Shown here one piece after another: positions 22,990 through 34,144 of a stretch of DNA of 60,000 nt. Position numbers and translations under genes: made by a program. Position 1 is the stretch's first letter. Each line of letters opens with the position of its first letter. The DNA comes from Symsagittifera roscoffensis (Eukaryota; Xenacoelomorpha; Acoela; Convolutidae). The notes below the pieces were generated by a model. It did no database searches. It was not told where the DNA came from and was given only the letters and a program-made list of their open reading frames with translations. The stretch covers positions 12,622,539 to 12,682,538 of the forward strand of contig NC_087070.1 of the NCBI RefSeq assembly GCF_963678635.1, given 5' to 3'.

Positions 22990-24300
22990 GTGTTCGGTTT
23001 TGTTGATAGTTTTGTATTGTATTGTATTCTTTGATTTGTGCATCTAAGAGTATTTATTTATTGATGATGAAAATATTCCAAAAAATCCTGCAAATAGTAT
23101 GCGTGCTACGCTTGCTTGACGGTTTACTTGCGTATCTATTGCGCATGTGTTATAGATTCCTTTTAGTAATGAGAAAAGAAATCCAATCAGGTTAAACATT
23201 GCGTATAATATAGTCATTCTTTCTTAGATGTAATATGGCCATCCTAGAAAGGCAATAATTTCGTTTTTCAAAGTTACGAAGCTAAAAAATATTTATTGGT
23301 GGGATATCTTGTGGTCTATATTTTTCGCCGTTTAAACATATGTAGTCCTTAATATCTTTAAAGTATCCGCTGTAGTCTTGTGTGTAGATATCTGAAAAGC
23401 CTCCGGTTTCTGCAAGTTTTCGTAAATTTTGATCTATCGATTGTCGTTGTATAGTGTCCATTTGTGTTAGTAGTTCTTGAAATTGTTGTGTACGAATGTG
23501 ATGTTAGATATCTGATTTAGAATATATTCCTATTGATTGTAGATAGATATTGGGATTGCGAGCAATAACTCGAATACTTTCGGAACTTTTTTCGGGTTGC
23601 ATTAATGTGGGGTATGGTGTAAGTAGGTATTACTTTTCTTCGTCGGGGTTTAATTGTACGACATTGTGGCTATTTTGTGATCCACATGGGACTGCGGTAT
23701 CCCAAAAATATGTTCTTCTTGAAAGTGTATCAACAAAAGGTACTTTATGTTTATAGAATATCGGGATTCGTTTATAACAACGCTTATCTTCAAAAACATA
23801 TAATGGTGATACTTTTTTGGTGCAAGTATAAAACCATAAGATATTTTTTTCATAATCAAGGAAATTTGATCTATTTCCAGATAATAAATATCCTGCGTAG
23901 GGTATTTTTAGAACTGCTAGTGCTAGCGATTGTAAAATCTGGGTTCTTTCTAGTTCACATAGTTGATGTAATGTTTCTAATTCTGAAAATCATATTTCTT
24001 GAAAAATTGTGCAATCTAATTTCATGTCTAAGTGGATGTCATCATGAATTGCGCCAAAATATGTGTTATTCATTAGTGATAGTTCTTGTAGTCGTGTACT
24101 TTCAGTGTCTTGTGGTTTTACTTTTCCACGAATATTTCCTGCGTTTCTAAGAAGATTTACTGGGATGTATGAGGTTCCTTCATTGATAGGATGATGTGTT
24201 GCATAGGGATCCTGATTTGTTTTTCCAGTGTTCATATCGAAACCTTGTTCGTATTCGACAAGTATTTCGGAATATTGTGTATTATAGAGTGGATTAGAGT
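22990..24300 (-). pseudogene. Chuvirus-like glycoprotein relic
   Basis: The minus-strand frame from about 24290 to 23500 is open except for TGA near 23990 and TAA near 23630. It shows a characteristic series: LHQLCELERTQILQSLAL, AGYLLSGNRSNFL, a Trp-Phe-Tyr-x-Cys motif, RCYKRIPIFY, VPFVDTLSRRTYFW, AVPCGSQN and LTPYP. This order of Cys, Gly-Asn and aromatic motifs matches the fusion glycoproteins of chuviruses (Jingchuvirales) and the env genes some Bel/Pao retroelements took from them. Further on (about 23240-23030) a frameshifted part encodes hydrophobic segments (FNLIGFLFSLLKG; ILFAGFFGIFS) that suit the membrane anchor. Stops and frameshifts make it a fossil. Confidence 0.55.
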
Positions 24301-24500
24301 GGAGTTATATTTACATGCAAATTCTGTTTCTTGATAGATTTGCAAACGTGTTAATTTATTTTCCAGGGGGTCAGGTGGAAGAAAAAGATCAATCATGTCC
24401 ATACAAACTCATCAATACGTTCAGCCCCAATATAGACCGAGGCATCTCTTGTTTCCCTAAATCGGGTCCAGAAAAGTCGGCTTTAAATTTGTTCTGAATA

Positions 24501-25559
24501 CTTGGAAAAGCTCTTCGCATATACAAACAAAATGCTGTGCAGAAGAGCCACAATTCTGTGCATCTGTCAAAAAACGTTGGAAGTGACTCATCAGATTTCC
24601 TTTGAGTTTTTGAGCTTTACAGACCTTTGCTTAGTTTATGTTTGCTTCGTAGTTTTTGTATGTATTTATTGTTCAGTTGAAGATAATGCTACCGTTCATA
24701 AAAATTTGCTTAATTCAATCGGGCATTCACAAGGGTACAAAATTATTTTGTTTCTTGATCTAATTTTCCATTCGTTAAGTTGAGTATTTATTTATTACTT
24801 CTTTTTCGTAACATTCCATTCATCGTTAAGACCTTCACCCTAAAAGCAATCAGACTGCCTTTTTCTTTATACGCTAAACACTGAAATTAGAAAAAGTGCG
24901 TTCATTTATTTAGACTCAGAAAAATTAGTTCTAAATGTGTCAAGTTTGTGCAGTGGTTTGAAATACCAAGAGTTTGATGAATAAATTCAAAATTTGGTAG
25001 TCGAGCTGCGTTATTTAAACAAACACTTTCTCCAAGATACTGGCAAGATTGAGGCGTATTTCACAACAGACACATCAAATACCGGGTGATCAAATGAGAT
25101 AGTCCAAATACATATGAAATAGTGAAGTAGACAAGGAATACTTGATGGTAAATGCTCACTTGCAATGAACATGTTGATCTTGCAACATTGATGTAATTCA
25201 ACAAGTTGTAATTCATCAATGTTGTAATTCAATTTGCAACATATTTAGCTTGAATATTATAAAAACTCCAGTATAAAAGCAACAATCCTAACTTAACATA
25301 ACACATTCATAAATTGTGACATCAAGAGCTTTTGAACTTATTGCTGTTTTTGAAATGTTGTTTATCCGAAAAAAATAAAATTCATTTTGATTCGGCGGTT
25401 TGATTTTCGAAAGCTGCTGTAAATTAATCTCTCAAAATTTTCATCAGATATGTGAAATTTTAGCACAAAAACCGCCTTAAAAATCAAAATCATTCAGCGA
25501 CTTTTTTCATACTTTTGAAAACTTCAAAAGTTCCCCGCAACTGTTAAAAAACTCATTAG
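24501..25559. other. AT-rich DNA, nothing recognised
   Basis: Only short frames occur. A small inverted/tandem motif built from caacattgatgtaattcaac is seen at about 25175-25245. I see no domain, RNA gene or transposon end. Confidence 0.5.
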
Positions 25560-26110
25560 TTAAGTGGAATTTTTGAAAAACTAATTAAATTGCCATATCT
25601 CGGAAACTTAAACTAAAGATTACAAACAAAACCAATTTCGCAACCTCTAAGACCACCCTCAGAAAACCCCCTATTCTAAGAGTTGAGAAGTTCAAGTTTT
25701 GTTAGTATTTTTTTAATCTAGACTTTTCAATCATAAAAAACGCTTTATCTAGTAACGCAAGAGGTTTTGAGTTTTTTTTCAGGTGAAATTTCTAGTCCAG
25801 ATTTTAAACCCTGAGTCTACCCCGACAACACCCGAGTATAGGGTTATGAATTTCCAAGTTCTGTTAGTTTGGGTTGATCGATTTTTTTGAAAAAATTGAA
25901 GAAATTATTTAAAAAACGCCATATCTGGGAAAACAGTAGGATATGAGCAGTAAATATTTGATAAGACCATATTTGCAATCCCTGAATGTACCCCGACATC
26001 ACCCGATCAAGGATTTGATAATCTCAACTTTTTAGTGTGTTTTAAAACAAAAATTGAAAAAACCAAAAAAAATTCAATACCTTGGAAACCAAAACAAAAA
26101 ACGCAACAGG
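25560..26110. repeat. Second, diverged array of the ~165-bp satellite
   Basis: Three to four units follow the same order of words as the 600-3450 array: ..ccatatctcggaaact.. at about 25592, a weaker cgctttatctagtaacgc at 25741, cgccatatctgggaaaac at 25918, and aataccttggaaacc at about 26078. Each is followed by ..cgaca..caccc..tagggtt..gaa.ttc.. and an A-rich spacer. It is more diverged than the left array and sits about 22 kb away, so the family is dispersed and not confined to one cluster. Confidence 0.75.
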
Positions 26111-27338
26111 AAACCAAAACAATTTTTTTTTCATATCATTATTGAGACTGTACAAAAAAACTGTACAAATAAAGCATTCGTACTTCAACAGTTGAATGGT
26201 CAGAATCTTAGATGACCTCGGAAAATGAAAAGGCTGAATTCGTAGAAAAAAAACATACTAAATAAGTTGCATAATTTTGGCATTTTTTTAACATATCAAC
26301 GAAGGGACTTTTTAAACATGTGCTAAGTGAAACGCAAATTAAAAAGTGTTTAGATAACGCGTATATAAACGCCAATTTCAAAAATTTCACTTATTTTAGT
26401 ACAAAAACAACAACAGTACTCGTATCAGTACAACAAACTCAAAAAAGCATTTAGGTAACTCCAACTTTAGCTGGGCCCCTAAATTAGATTCAAAAACTTT
26501 GTAGTCTTTTAACGCCACGCCTCATATACAAGAAGCTTTCAAATTGAATACGAACAATAAGGGTAGCAAAAAGATGAGTTTCGAAAACTGTTTTTTTTTT
26601 AATTTAACAATTAGATTTTTCAAGATGTATCATAAGGCTCTGCATAGGATATCTGCCCGCTTGAACTCTTTTTTCTTTTGATGTGTTGCTCTATGAGACC
26701 AATAGCAAAAGCACAATTAAAAGCGCACGAGAGAATACCAATTCTACCTCTAAAAACCACGGTTTCGGAGTCTCAAAAATTCGCTCAGCTAAAACATCAG
26801 TTCCTTTTTTCCTGAACACATCCTGGTTGGATCAAAAACATCTTACAATCTTTTGATTTTACCACTACATGAAACTTTATACGGACAAGATGTAGATCCG
26901 TTGTGAATTTGCCAACGCAAAATCAAGAGCGCATTTTCACCTCATCAAAAATGCCAACAACAATAGACATAAAACCAGGATTGACGTTATCTATGGATCA
27001 TACTTAATAATTCAAAATGCGGTCATATGAAGTAGAACATGTTCACTGAGAATTTTTCGATTGAAACGAGGCAGAAACTATGAATGCTATCAGGAATACA
27101 ATTTGGATCCATTATTGCACATCAGTTGATACATCTGAACTATTTCGAAGTTGAAACTAAAGGAGCTTCAATGAAATATTGTTATGCGATAAAGCTTGAA
27201 GTGGTTTACCATTTGTCACAACCTGAAAAGTTCAGGTGCAGCAACTACTGATGATGCAAAGCTGCTGTTAGCTAGCAATTAAATCCCCAAAAATTATCGG
27301 AGTTTGATTATAAGTTGGATAGACCTAGATATGTGCTT
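26111..27338. other. AT-rich flank of the TBC gene
   Basis: No credible gene. A plus-strand stretch around 26800-27040 shows short frames with protein-like composition (for example ILVGSKTSYNLLILPLHETL), interrupted by stops, that might be a very old transposon remnant, but I cannot assign it. The region probably also contains the 3' end of the TBC transcript on the minus strand. No close AATAAA is evident. Confidence 0.4.
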
Positions 27339-30206
27339 TTAGAGAGGGACGCTTCTGACCGCTGTTGACGCTCTAGATGAGTTGCGATAACTAACACTAT
27401 TACTACTGACACCATTACTAGACTGTTGTTTTCGTCTCAGTTCTTTTTCCTTGGCCAATTCCTCTCTTCTCTTCTTGGACTTCTCTGCATGCTCCTCAAT
27501 TTCTTTTTCAACCACCGGAGTAAACTGGTTGCGAAGTCTCTCTACACTTACTCTGCTCAGACTTGAAGTCAAACCCATCATTTCTTTCACAAAATCTTGA
27601 GAGTTGTTGAACTTCGGGTTGTCCTTCAAAGAGCTAAAAAGCTCTGCTAACACCATGAAGTCATTTGTCCGTAGAATTTCAGCTTTCAACTTATGAATAA
27701 TTGTGATCGCAGCTCGATGGAAAACTTTGAAGGACTCGTAAAATAACATGTCCCAAACTCGCAAAGCAAGCTCCATGGGAAGGCAGTCTATAAATAAGCA
27801 GACAAACCACTTGTCAAAGTAGAGCTCGAACCCACTGAATTCCTCAATTTTGGCGAACTGCTCTGGGCAATACTTGCGAATGAGAGACTTGAAGACAAGT
27901 CGCTCAACTCGGAGACCTTTCAGGTTCGACGAGTAATAAGAAGGAGGCACAATGTGAAATATAACTCGGTCCATTAAAGTGAAACAGTCCAACTCCGTCC
28001 CCCGCAACAGCAGAAAAGTGGCAGCTATGCTGTTCATCCCTAAACAACACATTCAAACTATTCTAGGCCAGGCAAGCTGATATTTTAACACCTTTTCACT
28101 GCTATTTTTTTTTTTCATTTTTAACAAAACTTGCACAAATGCTTTCGCTAGTCGCACTGAAATCTTTTTTTATTCCTCAGCATAATTTTTCCACACAAAG
28201 AAGAAGCGGTGCTTCGCACAACTTGCAATACAAAATAAAAATAACAACGCAAGCTAGCAGACAGAAAAAAAGCCACTAAGTCCAAACAGAAATAGAAACA
28301 AAGACACTTCAAAAACTTTGAAAATTCAAACTAGTGTCTTGATCATGTTCTATTTGCGGAAAACACGTCCAGAAGCACGATCGACGGCAATTAAAGAAAA
28401 TTCAGAAAATAATTGACAAGCGGCAACTGAGCCGACGAAACTTGAATAATTTCCAGGTGGAATCGCTCATACGCGAAGGTCCGAATGCGCGAAAACAAAA
28501 ATCAGCCAATCAGATTTCAGTAATCTGAAATTTGCAATGAAAGTAAACATTTCCAGGGTGAAAGTAAACATTTCCAAATATAAAAACGGCAGAATAATGC
28601 ATAATTTTCAAATTGTCACTGACAGCCGCCGAATTAGAACAAATTTTATATTTCAAGGGTTTCGTTATGAAAGAAGCAAAAAATAGCTTCATTTATATCG
28701 TTTTAATTGAATGGCAATTGCTTTTTTTTTAAATTGACTTTCGGCTAATTTCGTTTTCGGTCTTTCGCTCACAAGTTTTTCGCTCACTCGGTCCTTCGCG
28801 CATAAGAAGAGCCCCCTAATTTCCATAGAGCCAAAATATAATTGTTGTCATGAAAAACTTTGAACAATAAATTCTATTCTAAGAATTTAAGCAATTGGTG
28901 CGATCTAGAATGACCCCATATGGGGCTCTACGTTAATAAAATATAAGCCGAAATAATTCAAGCCGATAAGTATTTAACCGGAAAAAAAACAGCAAAGAAC
29001 AGGAAGTCAAGGCTAGTAAAAATTAAAAATTGCAGGAGTAATTCAAAACACCGAAAACTAATTTGAAAATATCGTACCATAAAATAAATTCTATAATTTG
29101 GCTACTAAGCCGACAAATTACAAGCAGGCAAACTACGGGCCGACGTTTTATTGGAAAAGAATATTTCCAGTTTGAAAAAAGTTCCTGGTCAGATTGGAAC
29201 CCACGAGCTTTGCCGTCTCAGGCATATTCTTCAACACCAGGTGAAGTGCCGGACACGCGTAGAAGTTTGAACTCCTTATGAACCAAGATACAAGTGATTC
29301 TCTGAAACAAGTTGTTAACCCGAAAAAAGTCTATATGTTTACAGCAAAAAATGATTCTTAGATGGGGAAACTAGGCCGAAAAAACATTAGCAGACAAATA
29401 AAAGGCCAGAAATTTTTTGAACCGGAATATTTACCGTTTGAAAAACAACAAAAAACTGGTCTTAGTCAGATTCGAACCCAGGATTTTTGCCGTCCCAGGC
29501 GTATTCGTTACCTCCAGGCTACTAAGTGTGCAGAAGGCACTAAAAAATTTGAATTCATTATGAACAAAGGCACCACCAGGAGTCCACATGAGTTCTTTAC
29601 GGGTAAAAAGTCTAGTACCCGATTGCAATACCCTTGCTTATCGCAGGGGTAAAAATCCGATATCATCAGCCATTAACTGATCAAAAATCTCCCATTCCTT
29701 CTTGATGATCCGATGAACTTTGGAATGAGAAATGCACAACGTATGTAATAGATCGCACTCAACTTACCTTGGCAATAACCGGGATCTGGTCTGAAGGAAG
29801 CAAAAGCTTCGAGCACCAATTTCAAAGAGGCCATGAGTGCTTCTGAGTTCTCTCCATGAAACTCGCTATTATCGGGAAAAGTTCTTCTCAGATCCTCGAA
29901 AATTACACTTTTGAAATCCGACTGACATGGACTCCTGCAAGCCGACTGGAAAGATTGCTCGTAGTTTACTCCCTCTGTATTAGATACAGTCAACCAAACA
30001 GCGACACGTTTGTCTCTAGGGACACCTTTTCTGCAAAACCTTTTCAACTGATTAGTTTTAGTGAAGTTTTTTTGACCGTACATCAATTCCCATCTCTGCT
30101 CGCGCCGCCTTCGATGCACTTCGTCAATGGTTTTAAAACCATCTTTGCGAACAAACCCATAATTATCTAGGGCCCGTCCTTCAAATCGATTCCTCAGACT
30201 CGTCAT
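27339..30206 (-). CDS. GRTP1: TBC-domain Rab GTPase-activating protein, GRTP1-like
   Basis: Two exons, 30206-29768 and 28039-27339, give 379 residues. The donor CAAG|GTAAGT and acceptor ttgtttag|GG are consensus, and the junction restores the family motif YCQGMNS. TBC proteins stimulate GTP hydrolysis by Rab GTPases on internal membranes. The protein starts with the conserved N-terminal ..NYGF.. element, has KGVPRDKRVAVW at about residue 60, the arginine-finger motif IFEDLRR (Ile102, Asp105, Arg108) and the glutamine finger (Gln146), so catalysis should be intact. WFVCLFIDCLPMELALRVWDMLF matches the C-terminal TBC block of GRTP1/TBC1D6. A charged helix (EEHAEKSKKRREELAKEKELRRKQQ) and a Ser-rich tail end it. 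The intron (28040-29767) contains two SINE-like repeats. Start chosen because it gives the family's usual N-terminus. Confidence 0.9.
29090..29290 (-). repeat. tRNA-derived SINE, copy 1
   Basis: Shares its order of words with the copy at 29365-29570: ..ggccga.., gaatatttcc.gtttgaaaaa, tggtcagatt.gaaccca, tgccgtc.caggc.tattc, a cacc.ggc. stretch, and a tail ..tttgaactccttatgaacca. On the minus strand the middle part is tRNA-like (A-box near 29240, B-box near 29188). It lies in an intron of the TBC gene in the same orientation as the gene. Confidence 0.6.
29365..29570 (-). repeat. tRNA-derived SINE, copy 2
   Basis: On the minus strand it has a good A-box (tagcctggaggtaacgaata) and B-box (gggttcgaatctg) at tRNA spacing. 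It is the better preserved of the pair and aligns with copy 1 over its full length with many substitutions. Two copies 275 bp apart in the same orientation point either to separate insertions or to a tandem duplication. Confidence 0.65.
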
Positions 30207-30237
30207 TCATTCATACATTATCTGCGCACGAAATTCG

Positions 30238-31347
30238 CAAACATTATAGTATTCTAGTCGCCAAACTACGGAACATAGGTCTAAGCATTCAAATACAAGA
30301 CATAATACAAGACTATCTAACAGATAGAATGCAGTTTGTGAAAATCAATAAAAGTTCATCAACTCTGAAAGAAGTAATTAGCGGTGTACCACAGGGCTCA
30401 ATTCTTGGCCCTCTACTTTTTATCATATTCATTAACGACTTTCCCAAATGCATTGAGAATTCAGATTGTTTTGGCTATTGTGACGATATGAAGATCTTGT
30501 CTACTGAAGAAATTCATCTGCAAAAAGACACGGCAAATGTTGAAAAATGGTGCAAAGAAAATAAAATGCCGCTGAATGAAGATAAATGTAATTTGTTAAA
30601 CCTCAAAGGGAAAATGGAAGTTACACTATTTAATACAAATGTTGATACCGCAAAGACCCAAAAAGACTTAGGTATTTTAATGTGTGACAACCTTTCGTGG
30701 TCAGTAAATGCTGAAAATCGCATATCAAAAGCAATGGGAGCTTTTTACAAAATCAAACGAAATATCTCGAAAAAAACATCATTAAAGTCAAAATTAAACT
30801 TATACTGCGGATACATCGTACCAATCATAAGCTATGCATCGCAAACATGGTATCCGAACAAAGCAGAATTAAGACAACTAGAAAGAGTACAAAAACGAGC
30901 GACATCTTGGATTACAAATAACTTCAAAATGAGTTATACTGAAAGACTGAAATTTTTAAAGCTCCTTCACTCTCAATGTACTTTGAATTACACGACATAT
31001 TGTACTTAGTTTCACTACTAAAAAATAAACATGACATTGATTTGAATACAATTATTCATAAAAACGAATCACGAACGAGACAAGCAACACGTGGTGAGAT
31101 TGCTGTTCATGCAACAAGACTGAAAAAGTCAAATGAAAATTATTATATACGTTCTAATACGCTATACAACTACTTTAGCCAAATTGTGGACTTCGAAAAT
31201 CAAGATTATGACAGCCTGAAAATATCTATAACAAACACGTTTTGGAAATTCTTCAACAGAAATTTTGCAGAAAACAACTTGTGTATGTGGAGAATTCTTT
31301 GCTGGTGTGGAAACTGCAACCCACCGGGAAAAATTATGAACTTATAA
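30238..31347 (+). pseudogene. 5'-truncated LINE reverse transcriptase
   Basis: The frame is open from about 30238 (ATG at 30329 is internal) and reads ..ILVAKLRNIGLS.., SGVPQGSILGPLLFIIFINDF and the active site CDD in FGYCDDMK, where most LINEs have YADD; both catalytic aspartates remain. The C-terminal half, with ISYASQTWYPN and QLERVQKRAT, continues after a frameshift between 30976 and 31009 into a second frame that ends at 31347. The sequence resembles CR1/Jockey-like non-LTR elements. It has lost endonuclease and the first RT blocks, as usual for 5'-truncated insertions. It starts about 30 bp upstream of the TBC gene's ATG on the opposite strand, so it sits in that gene's promoter or 5'UTR. 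Confidence 0.8.
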
Positions 31348-31385
31348 ACGAGGGTTCAAAACCCATGGAGAAATCCTAAAGCCTA

Positions 31386-31406
31386 CACTACTACTACTAC
31401 TACTAC
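31386..31406 (+). repeat. (CTA)n microsatellite at the LINE 3' end
   Basis: Seven to eight CTA/ACT units follow the LINE stop codon by about 40 bp. Several LINE clades end in a short microsatellite instead of poly(A), so this is probably the element's 3' tail. Confidence 0.7.
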
Positions 31407-31685
31407 AGCTTCACGAAAACAATTTAAAGCCACTAACTGCATGGCGAAGATATATAGTAAAAATTATATAGTTAAAATTATTTCGCACAACACATACAAG
31501 GGAAATTAAACAAAACTTCTCTATAGACCAAGCACAAATGATAAGCGCTACCCTGCATGAAATTATTGAGGCTCGGTTTCAAGGGCTTACCAGTTGTTTC
31601 CAGGTTTGAAAATGCCAGTTTTTACTATCTGCACTAAGTCTTTCATCGGCGTGGACACTTTCACGAAAAAGCGGGGGAAAACGTT
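31407..31685. other. Left flank of the giant element
   Basis: AT-rich DNA between the LINE tail and the 5' LTR. No ORF, repeat or copy of the right flank (54576 onward) is seen here. Confidence 0.6.
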
Positions 31686-32242
31686 TGTGCCAGTCGGTCA
31701 TATTCGGAAGTTTGACCTTGAGAGAAGCAAAAAACACTTGATTTTGGAGTGAAATTTAGTTTTTCAAAATTTCGAATGGAACCTGTCATGCACGATTTTC
31801 TCGCGATAACTGAAAATCAGAAAAGAGAAGTCAGAACAATCGAGTAACAATCGCGGGAAAGTTGCTAAATAAAACGGTGGGAAATTGCTATTCGCAATTT
31901 CTGTCATAATAGAACAAGAGTAGAGCTGTCCCATCTAAAACAGAGACGAGAGCATTCCCACGAACTGGATTGTTGTGATTGGAGTACTATTATTAACTGG
32001 ACCAGAGTGAACCTTCGGTGGAAAGGTGGACAGCTAGAGTGTCCCAATGGTTCACGAGAACTTACAGTCTAGAGAAAAAACTTGTTCTTATTATTAAAAC
32101 TGACTAACATTAAACTCATTTTAGTTACTTTATTAATTCTTGAGTTGCTTACCGACTTTTTTACTTCCTGGTTCTTGAGCGTGCTACAATGTGAGTACTT
32201 AATTTAAATTCCTAGAGTGTGTTTTATAATTGTTATGTTGAG

Positions 32243-32248
32243 GTAAGG
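32243..32248 (+). promoter_or_regulatory. Candidate splice donor in the LTR
   Basis: GAG|GTAAGG is a good donor. A second one, AAT|GTGAGT, lies at 32191. Together with strong acceptors at 35005 and 44146 it could yield spliced mRNAs for the two polyproteins. Not proven by sequence alone. Confidence 0.4.
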
Positions 32249-32259
32249 CGAGTTTTAGG

Positions 32260-32282
32260 TTGATCCATCTGAAATGGATCAA
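32260..32282 (+). promoter_or_regulatory. Conserved LTR hairpin before the poly(A) signal
   Basis: ttgatccat and atggatcaa form a perfect 9-bp stem with a ctgaa loop, 14 nt upstream of AATAAA. The diverged LTR of the second element keeps at least the inner stem and loop (tgatccat..atggatca) and the AATAAA. Conservation between diverged copies suggests a role in the RNA ends, for example strand transfer or polyadenylation. Confidence 0.6.
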
Positions 32283-32600
32283 AGTTCCACTGTCTAATAA
32301 AAAGTAACTTAACGGATTGTTCCAACCCGGTTTTTAACGGCGTTCATGTATTTTGGGTATCTAGAGACCTAAGTATGGGGACGTTTCTAATTCTAGAGTG
32401 GGGGGATATTTTAGTAGTAGCCTTTAAGCTGTAACGGGTCGTAGTCTCATGTCACAAACGAACCGAACTGGCTCCGACCGTTCTTGAGGTAGAAAAACAC
32501 AAGAGATGGTGTCCCTGACCCTTGAGCCAGTGGTTATAGGGCCTATTTTTCTTAAGCCTCATGTGTGACTGCAGTAGACGAATGTTACATAGTGTTTTTA

Positions 32601-32615
32601 TGGCGCTCCTGGGTG
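32601..32615 (+). promoter_or_regulatory. Primer binding site
   Basis: TGGCGCTCCTGGGTG begins 11 bp after the LTR and starts with the obligatory TGG (complement of tRNA CCA). The same 15-mer occurs directly beside the LTR edge at 9469-9483 on the minus strand, which independently supports it. The tRNA is unknown to me. Confidence 0.75.
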
Positions 32616-33078
32616 TTTACGACATCAAGACTACGGAGTCGAACCCACTTGAGACAGCTTCGGGCTGAATGCCCATTCTAGAGTACCGGCGGTACGGTTC
32701 GACAGGAACGTGCAAACCTTCCGGTTGTACCGTGATAGCTTTTTAAGAAAACTCGAGAAAATTTCCTGGTACGCTCTCCGAACGAGGCTTAGCTAACCGA
32801 GTAAAGGGGGGCAACTAGGGGGACAAAAACACGAGCAAAAAGACAAAAAGCAAAACAAAAACCAAAAAAGAATAGAAAAAGGAACAAAAACCATAAAACG
32901 AAAAAAGACAGTGACTTTGACACCAGATTAGTTGGATCAAACCTTTATATTAATTAAATAGTATACCCATACTGTTTTACAAGTTCGATCGTTTCGATCA
33001 ACCTAGCAATTTAAACCAGTAAACTGAATAAAGTGCCCGAAGTGGGGCGTTGTCAAGGGTTTTCAGATAGCTTGGAAC

Positions 33079-33285
33079 TTAGCTGGACCAATAGGAGACT
33101 TGACTGGAAGAGGTGACCAGCCGAGTGGGAAAGTGGTTCAGGGACACTTGAGCTGAACCAATAGGAGACTTGACTGGAAGAGGTGACCAGCCGAGTGGGA
33201 AAGTGGTTCAGGGACACTTGAGCTGAACCAATAGGAGACTGGACTGGAACAGGTGACCAGTCGAGTGGGAAAGCAGCCAAGAAGG
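33079..33285 (+). repeat. 70-bp direct repeat, three copies
   Basis: The word ccaataggagac occurs at 33088, 33158 and 33228, exactly 70 bp apart. The first two units are nearly identical and the third has several changes. Each unit contains gaggtgaccagccgagtggg and ttcagggacacttgagctg. The short minus-strand frames across it are by-products. Confidence 0.95.
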
Positions 33286-34144
33286 ATTTGGCAATTCTCG
33301 AGTTCTCAAGTTGGGCAGAACGGGTATCGTTAAAATCCACATTACATTATAGGAGATAAGTGTAAAATAGGATAGGCGACATCCCCCGGTTTTGAGGAAC
33401 GTTTTTACTTGAGCAGGCCTGGAGACAGGTCTACGGTTTTCTCTTGAGAGGTTTAGCACCCGGCGCTTAAGGTAATTTTAGGCTTAAGAAGGGGGGCTAA
33501 AAAGGGGGGAGGTTAGAAGGGGGGCTGGTTAAGTTAGAGGTTGGCGGTTGTAAATTGTAAAAAGGGGGAAATTAGAGTAACTAATTAGTCGACATCGTTG
33601 ACTTAGTTACATTAGAAATTAACACGCGTTGGTAATATTAGGTGGATATCGAATTTTGAACTCGAGTTAAGGAAGGTACCCTGGTCGGATTGGTAGGGGG
33701 GAAGGGACATAGACAGTTTTTGTAATACCCCATAAGATCGCTAGCAGGGGGGAAGGTAACGCGTGGCAATTAGGTACAAGACATTTTTTTTCTATAGAAG
33801 GTAGACATTTGTCACCTTTGAATTTTAGGTGGGCTCATCTTTCTGTTTTTATTACTTTTTCTTGCTTAGATTTTTGTTGCATTTTGGTGAGGATTTGTGT
33901 TAAAATTTTGTACGAACAGGTGATCACAAGATACCTGCGCACAGGTTTTGGTCTCAAGTTATTTGGAACATTGAAATAGAGGTAGCCAAAAAGAGAAATA
34001 AGAAAAAGGGGGGTCAGCATTTGGTTTTTAAGAGAGGATTTTGGGAAAATTTTACTAGAGCTTGAGTGGTGGTACAAGGTACGGCGAATCAAGAAGTCCC
34101 CATAACGAAGAGGGAAGAAGTCCCACCACCCAGACACTTGTCAA

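Larger units (their letters stand above)
28040..29767 (-). other. Intron of the TBC gene
   Basis: A 1,728-bp intron bordered by GTAAGT (donor at 29767) and a T-rich acceptor ending TTTAG (28040-28041). Besides the two SINE-like copies near its 5' end, it holds AT-rich sequence and a short direct repeat (gaaagtaaacatttccagggt, about 28538-28575). Confidence 0.9.
31686..32589 (+). repeat. 5' LTR
   Basis: Begins TGTGCCAGTCGG and ends GAATGTTACA, giving the TGT..ACA ends usual for Ty3/Gypsy. It differs from the 3' LTR at about 32158, 32461 and 32557. A TATA-like taaataaaa (31865-31874), a 9-bp hairpin (32260-32282), an AATAAA (32296-32301) and donor-like GTs (32191 and 32243) suggest that the transcript starts upstream of about 32190 and is polyadenylated in the distal part. 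Confidence 0.95.
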
